Assembly (NCBI RefSeq): GCF_032362555.1 | Contig: NC_083520.1 | Span: 8,804,001-8,868,000 of the forward strand | Direction of reading: 5' to 3' | From: Amyelois transitella | Taxonomy: Eukaryota > Arthropoda > Insecta > Lepidoptera > Pyralidae | Length of the DNA: 64,000 nt | Shown here: positions 1 through 13,367 of the stretch, in pieces | Layout: the number at the start of each line of letters is the position of its first letter | Numbering within the stretch: the stretch's first letter is position 1 | Program-made: the position numbers and the translations under genes | The notes under the pieces: model-generated | What the model saw: the letters and a program-made list of their open reading frames with translations, nothing else | Told to the model about the DNA's origin: nothing | Database searches by the model: none

Positions 1-40
1 CTAACTCAATCTCCCGTATAAATTTATTTATTATTATTTA
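1..40 (+). repeat. 3' tail of tRNA-derived SINE (truncated by window edge)
   Basis: The first bases (ctaactcaatct, cccgtataaatttattta) match the 3' end of the SINE seen in full at 35431-35678, where the same end reads ctaactcaatcag then cccgtatatatttattta. The rest of the copy lies left of the window. Confidence 0.7.
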
Positions 41-254
41 GTGTCATGTTGACTAAAACTAAAGCCGCCAATCGTGTTCAGTTACATGCCACATCTCAGT
101 TCGTTTGGTTATAACAATATATCTCGTGTTTCCATCTCAGTATACATACATCCGTGGCTTTGATCTTCCGACCTATTATAATCGCCGACACCTGAATTTT
201 ACTAATGAAGTTGTTTGTTAACCTTTGTTCTTTTTAATTCGTGGAGTTTGTTGT

Positions 255-481
255 AGCCGTGTGGTTCCCGACATTTTAGGATAGGACCACTCCATCTCCA
301 TGTCCATGGATGTCGTAAAAATCGACTAAGCTTTAGGCTTATAAACTTGGGATTCTTCTTTGAGGTGATGGGCTATCTGTCATTATGTAAATCTAAATTT
401 CATTATTGAAACATACAGCTGAACAAAGCCTTTCAGTTTTTGCGAGACTTTTGGGTCTGTCTACCCCGTAAGGGATAAAGT
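255..481 (+). repeat. R1 repeat, forward, diverged
   Basis: The copy begins gccgtgtggttcccg and ends at gtctaccccgtaagggata. Several small indels make it one of the older copies. The family is described at 60151-60398. Confidence 0.8.
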
Positions 482-484
482 AAA

Positions 485-614
485 ATTCAAATAGTTAAAG
501 GTTGTAGCCTATCACCTACAAAAGTAATCATAAATATACGAGTTTTACCTAAGTCTCCTTTAACGACTTCCATGGGAAGGATATGGAGTGGGTCAATTCT
601 AGAAACACACGCAC
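485..614 (-). repeat. R1 repeat fragment, reverse
   Basis: It matches the family from attcaaatag through cccatgggaaggatatggagtgg. It abuts the forward copy at 255-481 in a tail-to-tail arrangement. Confidence 0.7.
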
Positions 615-800
615 CTCAAATTTTAGAAGACTTTATTTCAATTTCTATGCTTCTTCATCCCATTCTTAAGTTAAAAGACAAACAGACACGCGGAAAGATT
701 ATTTTATCATGTAAAGTGGTGACCACCACATGCGTGCGCGCAGTTCAAATAAACACAGATTTACACGTGCTGAGTATTCTAAATAAGGTAGGTATGGCAT

Positions 801-1942
801 TTAACGCCCAATGTGTAAAAACGCCCGAATGCTAAAAATCGGAGATAATGCCGCACGAGTTACGTTATACTTCATGCACACATAGAATAAACCAATAGGA
901 ACGCGCGGACGCGACGCGGCGCCGCTCAGGCCATCGGTCGCTCAGTTGTGAACCGAACTTGAAGGACGCCGGCAGTGCACGCTGTTCTTATAAAAAATAC
1001 TCCGACAAATCCGTAAGTTTTAATTCATTTTCTGTAATTTACATGTCTAATTTTGTGATAAGCGTTCTATTTAGATATCTTTATTCATATTTCATTGACA
1101 ATTTGATTGATTTGTTTGTAATTATGTGTGAAAATATGAGAACTAGGTACAAGGTGCTATTCGGGTAATAACGCCCCGTGACGTGAGGTTTGGGCGTCAA
1201 TAGCCTGTATGGGCGCTATTATCCTAAGTGGGCGTATTTATACAAGGCGAAAATCGATGTGTTTTATTTCATAATGATTTGCTTTTAACAGATCCGGGAC
1301 TGATTACTGATACTCTGAATAGTCCGTAGGATATATAAGTTGATTACTGATCTCATTTATGTTTAAGCTATAATATTAATTTACTTCATTTCAGGGCGTT
1401 AATTGACGTACTGTTTTGGGGCGTCATTAGCCACCTACGGTGAATAGCGCCCAATAGGCATTTTAATAATAATCTGATTTTTTATTAAAATCCTTTAAAA
1501 ATTGATTTTCTATTGTTATAGAACATGTTAAAAGTGAAATATTTTTGTTATAGATGATTAAGTAGAAATTACGAGATGTTTGAAAGTGTTATAAAATTAT
1601 AATATTTTAGTATTTGTAGTTCATATAATGATAATTATGATGCTATCTAAAAAAAGATAATATAATATACTTTTAAGTTTTGTACGGCTCTAAGTCGAAA
1701 TATATGTGTTTATTAAGATATTACGTAAATAAATATATGGGCGTTACTAAAAACTGTATGTTCAGTAACGCCAATGACAGGCTATTCAGAAAGTCTTTGT
1801 TTTCATAATCTTATATGACTGATAACATATATGTGTTAGTTTTTTGTATTCTTTTTTTGACAATAAAACTATTTTTCTAAACAGTTTTTTAATCCAATCA
1901 TTTTATTCAATAATATATTGAATTGAAATTAAGCGGGCGTTA
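801..1942. promoter_or_regulatory. Cluster of about 12 GGGCGTTA/TAACGCCC-like sites
   Basis: Within 1.15 kb of AT-rich DNA the octamer GGGCGTTA, or a close variant on either strand, recurs at about 801, 820, 1170, 1192, 1211, 1230, 1394, 1419, 1445, 1739, 1765 and 1935. Several copies continue into a second shared half, as in GGGCGTCAATAGCC and GGGCGTCATTAGCC. They surround the putative first exon at 944-1012. They may be a homotypic factor-binding cluster or the remains of a decayed tandem repeat; the sequence alone does not decide. Confidence 0.5.
895..1012 (+). promoter_or_regulatory. Putative promoter and untranslated first exon
   Basis: A short GC- and CpG-rich block (gcgcggacgcgacgcggcgcc) stands out from its AT-rich surroundings. 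It is followed by an initiator-like TCAGTT at 943-948 and a good splice donor (AATCC then GTAAGT at 1013). This is what a non-coding first exon looks like. The next + strand gene is the ZCCHC24-type gene, whose first visible coding exon starts at 2995, so this may be its 5' UTR exon. No TATA box is visible and the assignment is an inference. Confidence 0.4.
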
Positions 1943-2165
1943 AATGCCTATGATACCTTATATCTTACCTGGGCCATGAGCGAAGCGGTTTATGATTGTT
2001 ATTATAATCGAAATGGTTATTTTTTTAATAGTAAAACCTACTTACTGCCTGGAGTTTCAATACCGTGGGAAATTGAAAAAAAGAGCTTTTAAAAACTCAT
2101 GACTGTTTTGTCTATTCCAAAAACAAATCTTTTCTCTTTTTTTTCTATTAGAATAACAAATCGTC

Positions 2166-2230
2166 CCCTCCGGAAAAGTGGCGTGATTTTTGTACATACA
2201 TATGTATTTTCAATAAAAATACATATGTAT
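2166..2230 (-). repeat. R3 repeat fragment with a 15-bp foldback
   Basis: The text cctccggaaaagtggcgtga followed by a tacatacatatg stretch is the reverse of the R3 repeat start (tcacgcctctttcccggagg). Positions 2196-2210 and 2216-2230 are perfect inverted copies of ATACATATGTATTTT with a 5-base spacer. Confidence 0.55.
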
Positions 2231-2994
2231 AAATACTAGCTTTTGAGCCTAAAAATTAGCTTTTATTACTCCTGACTGACTTTTGTCTATCTGTTTGCCT
2301 AATATCATCAAAATATGTCTAATAATTTTAAAGTTCATTTGTTGAACATAAATACAAATGTATCTTTATAATAGTAGAATGGAAGTCTTTATCATTGGAT
2401 ATAGTACACCGTACTATAGCCATCTAAAAATTTCCGCATTCAACTGTATGTAAAATTCTTTGACATTACTGAAAATCGTTTGATAGTACCATTACGGTTA
2501 TTCCCAAGAGGTTAAAATTAGTGCAGAAGAAATGGTGGGAGGCCTAATTTTAGATTGAGTTACGTTGGTCCTACACATTGCGCAGACGACTATTAGGTAC
2601 GGTCTTACACTGTATAGTTTACGGCTATTAATTAATTTTCTTAGTAAATTAAACGTAGACACGTATCGTATGCAAATTGAACCGCTTTCTGTCCTGTTAG
2701 GATATAAGATGTTTTTAAACCGTTAGTCTAATTAATTTATAAAATAAATATCAGTCGTGCAACAAAAATATTTAATGACAAAGAAATATATGGACTTCCA
2801 TAGTAATCTGGTAGCTAAGATAATACTACATATACTTTACTTCATTCACAAGGTGAACCAAATTTAGAAAGAGAGAAGATGAGACATTTGTATATGTACC
2901 CGGGAAGTGAAGCACACACTATTACTTTTTCTTCTCTACCAAACAAACATGGAGGCTTGTTCATTGTCATAAATCTCTTTGTTTAAATCTTCAG

Positions 2995-5854
<2,860 letters not shown>

Positions 5855-7496
5855 AGCTCTCAAGAGAAAGCTTCACACGTGTCGTGGCATGAAAATAAAA
5901 CGTTTTAATGGTGTCAAACTCTTAAAATCAACACTTGGCATTAACAATTAAGTGGATACTCTAAGCATGCAGTTCCAAGCAGTAATGAAGTCACAAAAAG
6001 CCACAACACCGTACTATGTATTGGAATGTGTCGTCACACATTCGACACTTCTAGTCTTATTCCGAATTCTATGATGGTGACTGAAGGTGCCTGTTTGCTT
6101 TGAGGAAGAGGACTCACATCACTGATAGATTCCAAAGCCACTGATCACGAAATCATGCTCCTACCAGTAATCCCAAACGTCCAGATATCCCTCATTTAAG
6201 AACCAACTAAATCGTACCTTGCAAAAACTATAATCATATAATCCTGGGGATTCGGACTTTGGTATTAATTTCACGAGAGAGAGACAAGGACGGTACTTGT
6301 ATAATCTCCTATCTCTCTTCAATTATGTTCCAGCCGTGGGTGTTTCAAAGGCAAATAAGCCGATAAATTTAATTTTCTTTTTATTTATAAAATCCATCGA
6401 CATTTTCCCATTGATAAATTTTAGTTATTTCTTCAAAAAAGTTATTGTCTCTTACATATTAGTATTATTACTTAAATATTTTATGTTTAAATTAGCTCAT
6501 TTATTAATTCAGTAACATGATTACAATGTGCTACAGGAAATTATTCTTATTTTCGTATTTTTTTATGTTATTTTGTTTTTCCTTTTTTGATTTAATTTCT
6601 TTGAGAAATATTGTAATAAAATGTGTAATTAGATAGGTATGTACACATTTTCTTTCTATTATCTTTATTTTTTACTTTCTTTCATAAAAAATGCTGATTT
6701 TTCGTTTTTGGACAATTTTAGACTTTTAACAGTTATTATGACTATTATATAAGTTAGAATTAATTGAGATATTCAAATGTATATTTCGGAGATTTTTCTA
6801 TCAAAAGATTTATCGAGTGTTTTACAGTTATAACTATAAGTTTGAATTTTATAATCTAGATTTAAGCAATGTACTCCAAATGGCATTAAAGTTACTTATG
6901 AATTTTATATGTATATTTAGATAATTAAATACTCAAATGTTGGAAATTATAAATAACGTCTACTGATAACATATTAATATTATTCTTACTAACAATATGT
7001 AATTGAAATATTAATTTTGATATTATATATAAGCTTTCCTTTGACTATAAGTCCATCAGACATTTTTTTGACTTAAAATTGAAACATACGATATTTTTCT
7101 GTTACAAAAACAAATGAAGATATAAAATTTTCTATTTAAATAAAAATCACTAATATTTTCTATTATATTGATAAGTATTCTAACCAAAAATAAATCCCAA
7201 AGAACCAGTGAATTCTCATTGTGCCAATAGTTTTAAGGTTTTATAGTACTTAAGTAATGTATTATAGAAATTTAGATTATGACTAAGTATATACCTACTT
7301 TAAGAAATGTATGTGCCATTAAACAAAATTCTTACCAAATTTTATATTTGTCTTGACAAAATTTCCTGTAAATATTTAGTATATATTATCTATAATAAAA
7401 TTGATAGAATTTATTACATACCTATCGGAATTATATAGGTACATCTATTAAAAAAATCATTAAAAATTAACAATAGCAACTATTCACCAGCATACA

Positions 7497-7602
7497 AAAT
7501 ACATACATACATACATATATATCACGTCTATATCCCTTGCGGGGTAGCTGTCTACCCCGCAAGGGATATAGACAACAGTCTTGAAGACTGAATGGCCACG
7601 TT
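7497..7602 (-). repeat. R1 fragment carrying its own inverted copy
   Basis: The normal R1 text gtctatatcccttgcggggtag is followed, after the 4 bases ctgt, by its exact reverse complement. The copy then resumes the normal R1 order (caacagtcttgaagactgaatggccacg). The result is a 22-bp-arm hairpin inside a repeat copy, a clean case of local template switching. Confidence 0.75.
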
Positions 7603-8624
7603 CAGCATACAAAATATTTGGTAATAACCAAATTTGGAATTATTTCACACCTGAAAGTACCTCCAAATTACCTCTCTACTATTATAAATTTGTTATTAAA
7701 AGAAATATATTTACCAAATAAGGATATATCACAAAAAAAATTTAATCCTCAATAAATACCTCTTATAAAATATCACGAAAATTTTGTGGATTCATATTGC
7801 ATCTCATAATCATACTTTCGAATTACTTTTGATTATGCAGAACCATATATCATATATGAATGTCAATAATGTTTATTTTTGCGATCTTTCAATTGTACTA
7901 ATAAATTTTAAGGGATCCAAAATGGACTCACTTTTTTGGGATAGTTACATAACCTAAAACTGTTCCCAAATTCCTAAATCTAAATAAAAACGTAACTTTT
8001 CTCATTCAGATATTGTTGTTCCAGGATTACCATAAATTTATTTTTTACTAACAAAAATAACGTAAGAAATAAGAAATTGTCGCTGAATCGACGGTGCTCG
8101 TAGGGACGTGTGTTAGTCGAGATTTGAATCTAAGTTAATCTGTATTTACTGCGAATATTTTTTTTATAAATTGCATATTTTATAAAGTATATTTTTCAAG
8201 GAACAATAATATTGACCCAAATTTAGACATCTAAAATTATGAGTACCTATTAGAAGCTCCCTAAATATTTTATTACAAGCTATGCTAATTATTATTACTT
8301 ATTTTACATAGCAAATGTACTCACCATGTCTAAAGTTTTATGGATAATAAGTAGATACTTATTCTTTTTTTTAATTTTTACTTATTAGTATTATTTGTTT
8401 CTTTTTTACTCGAATTCATATGAATTTCATGAACACTTGTTCTTGTGAATTCCTATTTTTAAATATTGCGTTTGATTTTTGAATTCGTAATTTGATTTTT
8501 ATTCCTTTTTTATTTATATGATAAAATCTTATTCCTACTATGGTATACAAAGGTAGGTTACCTATGATAATAAATAAAAATGAATTAGCATAAAAAAAAC
8601 ATCAGATGATTTTTAAAATTTGAA

Positions 8625-8670
8625 GTAAGTATGGAAACATAATATTTGAATATTATGTTTCCATACTTAC
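8625..8670. repeat. Perfect foldback, 22-bp arms, 2-base spacer
   Basis: gtaagtatggaaacataata (continuing tt) is followed by tg and then the exact reverse complement ending ccatacttac. There is no coding context. Confidence 0.85.
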
Positions 8671-10245
8671 ATTTTATTTTAATAAACCTAATTCATTTTG
8701 TTTGCTATTATGGTTCATAAACTTACCTTATTATTGATGAATATATTATTGAACTGTTCCTTACGTAGGTATATTGTATCTGAGATTTTTTTAATTTTAA
8801 ATAAAATTATCTTTACATATGCGGTTTCATTTTTCAATATAACTCATTCACTCCCTTTTGCAAGTGCAAATCACAAAATGTTTTATTGAAAATATGCATT
8901 AATGATTTCTGTTACATTTTTTTTGTATGATTTTTTCTATAAGTGAACTTTAGTATGTGAGTGCGAGAGACTTGACTGAAATGAAATATTTCATGTAATC
9001 GTGATTTTTATTGTTTACTGAAACGATATATTTTTTACGTAAGTACCCACGTAATTTGCAGACATTGAAACAAATATTTTTTTCAAAGAATTGTTAAAAG
9101 GCTATTTGTTATTTTTGATGCAGACGATTTTATATTCAAGAACTTAGATACATACAATTATTCACAAATTATGACTTACACTGACTACCGACTATTTGAC
9201 TATAAGACTACTTGACTACAGATTTCGGTACATACAGATATACCTATGGGAGACACACACTTGCCACGATCCCAGCATAGCAACTTCTTTCTTTAATAAC
9301 TTAACTATACACAAAAAAAAACTTAAATGTTTTGTTTTACATTTAAGTATGAGGTACGTTTTAAATTTTCCATTACTTATTCCAAATAAAAATATTTACT
9401 CTTAAAATATTGAAGTACGCAAATATTGGAATAAATCGCAAAGAACTATTTGCTTATGAGATTATCATGTAGCTAAATGTTATTTTTAAAAGCTATCCAT
9501 ACATGACAATGGAACAAAGTCAAATGCTTTTTTTTATAGACCTATTACTGTACCGGTCATAAAAAAGAAAGGTCATCTCTGCGATCACCTGCGACGTTTT
9601 CTAAAATGCCACACAGTACACAAGAGATAAGTATGAAGACAGTTTTCCTTTATTTAAGAACCTAAAGAATCCGACTAAAGAATCAGTACATTGGAATTAT
9701 TTCTATTCTAAATCTTGTATGTGGTTTAAGCACATGAATTATGAAATTATACCTAAGTACCTACTTGTATTCCACCATCTGGGAAAGAGGCATTATTTTA
9801 TATATTAATTTATTTAAACTTTATTGTACAATGTATAGCACAATTTTCAGACTAAATACTAGAAGCATTATCTACTAGTCAGCCATTGGGTCTAACGGAT
9901 AACTTTATATTTTATGTATGAATAAAAAAGGGAACCAAATGTAAATATTTAGTGAGATAGCAACGGACAGGAAGAATTATGTAACGACCTCATAAAAATA
10001 GGATAGGATACATACTTAGTAGAAGTTTATTTAATAGCATCAATAGATTCGTAACATTTTTTATCATGGTAATGAATTTGTAGACTCCAATCTGATTTGA
10101 TTAAATTTTACTGCATAATATTATAGTATATACCTATCTGAATTCAATTTGTACGCGAGAAAACCGCGGACGGAAGGTAGTATTGGTTTATATACGTACT
10201 ACTTAGCTAAACATAGTTTTGATTATTTTTGCATTTCAAGCCTAA

Positions 10246-10394
10246 ATGCAAATGTTTTGTTTTCCTGTTGAACAGCAACGTATTCACGACTTCACAGAAA
10301 TTATATTACAAATTCAAATATAACGGAGCAATATAAAAAGGCATCATGGCGAAGAACCCGTATATCAGTTTCAAACGTGGAAACGAAAACAGAA
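10246..10394 (+). promoter_or_regulatory. Core promoter and 5' UTR start of secreted-peptide gene
   Basis: TATAAAAA lies at 10332-10339 and an initiator-like TCAGTT at 10365-10370, in proper order upstream of the ATG at 10445. An octamer ATGCAAAT, the classic POU-domain site, lies at 10246-10253, about 120 bases upstream of the predicted start site. The TATA-to-initiator distance (about 35) is slightly long. The clean TATA/initiator pair suggests a strongly regulated, tissue- or stimulus-specific gene. That last point is inference. Confidence 0.6.
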
Positions 10395-10444
10395 ACACAG
10401 ATACTACAATTTTAATTTGAATCGAGTACTTTTATAACAAAAAA

Positions 10445-10702
10445 ATGGCCAGTATTTTAAGGTTATCTTTTTTATTTTTGGCAGTGTGTGTGATTGTTCT
10501 TTGCTCAGCTGAACGTTCGCATTCTTCGAACCCGCGAAACGGTCCGCCCGCTCATCCACCTGTGCAACACGAAGGCCGCCATATTGAAAAGAGATCACTC
10601 AACCATGAAGATGGCGATGGAAACGAATTTATACAGCCGGCGTATGAAAACTCATTCGAAAGACCTCATCGTATAAGAGTGATGCCAGGATTCCTTCACT
10701 GA
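10445..10702 (+). CDS. Secreted peptide precursor, 85 aa, family unknown
   Basis: A single intronless ORF. Residues 1-22 (MASILRLSFLFLAVCVIVLC then SA) are a textbook signal peptide. A Pro/His-rich linker follows (about residues 23-48) with a dibasic Lys49-Arg50 cleavage site. This leaves a predicted 35-residue C-terminal peptide (51-85) with no cysteine: an acidic N-terminal half (NHEDGDGNEF), a basic middle (ERPHRIRV) and the end MPGFLH. A TATA box and initiator-like site lie upstream, and AATAAA at 10789-10794 gives a transcript of roughly 450 nt. The ATG has a good context (aaaaaATGGCC). It resembles a prohormone or an immune-induced precursor in layout. I do not recognise it: it lacks the cysteines of GBP/paralytic peptide and shows no lebocin, cecropin or moricin sequence. 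No C-terminal amidation Gly is present. Confidence 0.75.
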   Translation: MASILRLSFLFLAVCVIVLCSAERSHSSNPRNGPPAHPPVQHEGRHIEKRSLNHEDGDGNEFIQPAYENSFERPHRIRVMPGFLH

Positions 10703-10799
10703 TCAATTAAATTCTGCTTATTACAAACACGGGTGCTACGGATATTGTTTTTTAGGTTTAAGTATAATTTACTTTAAATGTAATAGTGAATAAAGAGCT

Positions 10800-11338
10800 T
10801 ATATCTAATCTGATGCTGACGTTCTACATTAAGTAATCTTTACACCTTTTCGAATATATAGGTAGATACTTTGAGGAAGATTGCGTGGTATTCCTTAGCG
10901 TTTTGTCTCGATTTCATTCTTTTTGGAGATAAGATTGGGATCCGCCTTCCAAAGGCTCTTCAAGATAGTGGATAATTGGCTAAAAGTGGTATTTCAGTTA
11001 TTTCTTATCCGGTGGTATTGCCGCTTTGTACTTAATCAATAACTCTTTTCCAATACTTATAGGTAACTAACTAAATACTTATAGGGAACTAGGTTACCTA
11101 TTGTCCGAAATGAAAAAGTTCATAAGAAAATTTGCTCTGAAAAGGTTTTTGCACATTTTTTGTGATTTATTATAACAAGTGTAAACTGATTTCTTATCCT
11201 TCCTTCTTAGATACGAAAAGGCAAACAAACGTGATCTCAAGCTGTTTACAGAAAATTTTACAACTATCTAGAGATAAGTATATACTACTATTGGAATAAT
11301 TTATAAAGAGCAAATTTCCGGAGAGTTTGATCACGAGA
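10800..11338. other. Intergenic, nothing recognised
   Basis: AT-rich spacer downstream of the peptide gene. It has short direct similarity around aggtaactaactaaatact and no exon-like segment. Confidence 0.6.
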
Positions 11339-11574
11339 ATACATACATACATATAATCACATCCCTTGCGGGGTAGACAGAGCCAACAGTCCTGAAAAGA
11401 CAAGACTGATGGGCCACGTTCAGCTATTTGTGTATGTAACAGGTTGCTAGCCCATCGCCTAAAAGAAGAATGCAAGTTATAAGAATATCCCTTAGTCGCC
11501 TTTTACGACATCTATGGGAACGAGATGGAGTGGCCCTATTCTTTTTTTATGGGTCCCGGAAACCACACGGCACC
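11339..11574 (-). repeat. R1 repeat, reverse, near full length
   Basis: It runs from a tacatacatacatata stretch through cccttgcggggtagacagag to the hairpin end gaaaccacacggcacc. Confidence 0.85.
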
Positions 11575-12159
11575 AATATTTTCGGTCTCGAGAATATTTT
11601 CTTTTAAAGTAGGAAGGAGCCTGCATCGTCAAATAGTCATGTCGAATTTCAACTCGAACCATGCAGTAGTTTTTGATCGTGGCTATATAGTCAATTCTAT
11701 ATCTGTGAAATCACCCAAGCATTTTATTAATCTTTTAATTTTGATATCTTTATAATGTCGTTTTATTTTTTTAATTTTAATTTTAAGAATGCAACTTGAA
11801 AGTCTAAAAGTTGATAAATGTATTTTGCAGTAGGTACACAAAAAAATTTTCAAATGACTTTTTTATCCAGAAATTTGAAAATGAAATCACGGATATCCCG
11901 TGTGAATTTCTCACACGTTTTCACATACACACTACATTTTCACGTACCATTCTTAAGGTAACTGAAATAATAGAACAAAAATGAAAGAAATGAATGGTTT
12001 TAGTACTCGACAGTATGAAATCGTGAACGCAATAATACATATAATATTTTATTGGATACCTACAAACGTAAATGTGATATGATTGACGCACGAATCTTTT
12101 ACTTATAAACAACTAAACAATGACCAACAGCATATATAAATAAGTTAACAAAGCCTTTG

Positions 12160-12450
12160 ATCACATGAACAGGTTTCTAGCCCATCGCCTGCCTGGGGAA
12201 TCCCGAGTGTATAAGCTTATCCTATGGTCACTTTTACGACACCCATGGGAAAGATATGGAGTAGTTCTTGTCTAAAGTGGCGGCACACATTTAACATACA
12301 GATACGTATGGGTAGACGTTAAATACTAAGTTAAAATTATGCATACCTTCATAGCTTTCGTCCGCAGCCCTTTAGTCTTATCGAGACTGTCGGCTCTGTT
12401 GCCTCGTAAGGGAAGAAGACGTGATTATATGCTTGTATACATATTACATA
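12160..12450. repeat. Two R1 fragments
   Basis: A reverse fragment (12160-12287; ttctagcccatcgcctgcct to gtggcggcac) and a forward fragment (about 12360-12450; tcgagactgtcggctctg to gacgtgattatatg) are separated by unrelated sequence. Confidence 0.6.
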
Positions 12451-12566
12451 TACCCAATAACGGAACCCTAAAAACGCGTAACAATTTCATAATAATTATG
12501 ACGTCAATGGGGTTAATGACAACCGATTTACATTAAATCAAAATGACTAAATTAATATATTTGAAA

Positions 12567-13014
12567 CTAGCTTCCGCCCGCGACTCCGTCCACGCGGATG
12601 TCGGTCTTCGCGTGGATGGTTTATTTCTCCATTTTGAGTAAATCTGACAATGACATCTTATTACGGCACTGAATCCACCGCGGGTAACGCAACGTGTGCT
12701 CGCGGTTCTACAGAACAACGTCTATGGATAAAACTGAAAAATTAAGATTTATTTTTTTCTACGTATTTTTTCAGGATAAAAAGTATCCCATTTTATACCC
12801 AGGATAATAAGGTATAATTATACCAAGTTTCATCGAAATCGAACCGTTAGTTTTCACGTGATGCCTGAACATACGGACAGACAGACAGACAAAAAAATTT
12901 TATCACATATTTTTGTTTGGTATCGATCCAGTAACAACCTCTGCTATTTATTTTTTCAATATTTTCAATGTACAGAATTGACCCCTCTACAGATTTATTA
13001 TAAGTATGTATAGA
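12567..13014 (-). mobile_element. Non-autonomous Helitron-like element, 448 bp
   Basis: Read on the minus strand it starts TCTATACATACTTATAATAA and ends with a GC-rich hairpin region (CGCGGACGGAGTCGCGGGCG) and CTAG. It is flanked by A on the 5' side and T on the 3' side, the Helitron insertion signature. A tetranucleotide stretch (gacagacagacagac) lies inside. It carries no coding capacity. Confidence 0.75.
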
Positions 13015-13367
13015 TAACAGTGTGCAAACTCAATACAGTAATACAGAGACTGCGTTGTTTACAGACAGATTCCACTTGTCATAAACATATATACAATCTG
13101 TTTGCTGAGTATAATTTCTGTATCATTTTACTAACTACATAATTATTTCATAGCTTTCTTACTGATATCTTGATAGGCGATACAAGACGTGACTTTGTGG
13201 TGCTAATTAAATACAACCATAATAAAGTAAAATAATAAATTAATACCTGTAAATATAAAGTTACCCATATTTTAAAGATATATTTTATTCATAATTAAGG
13301 TGACAATATTAAAATTAAATTAAAAAAAAAATTAGTCGAAAGGTCCGCCTAAAACAATTTTATCAAA

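Larger units (their letters stand above)
5900..10320. other. AT-rich intergenic region, no gene recognised
   Basis: This 4.4-kb stretch is strongly AT-rich, with only short open frames of low-complexity composition (for example 6297-6515, rich in Phe/Leu/Ile/Lys). No exon with family resemblance was found. It contains an R1 fragment with a foldback (7497-7602) and a 46-bp near-perfect foldback (8625-8670), both listed separately. Confidence 0.7.

Noticed and set aside
6297-6515. 72-codon open frame in the AT-rich spacer
   Set aside because: Composition is Phe/Leu/Ile/Lys-rich as expected from AT-rich DNA. There is no domain, no promoter and no splice context.
10445-10702. Peptide gene as a lebocin, cecropin, moricin or growth-blocking peptide
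   Set aside because: None of the family sequences is visible: no cysteines for GBP, no amphipathic helix pattern of cecropin/moricin, and no lebocin-type Pro-rich core after a furin site.
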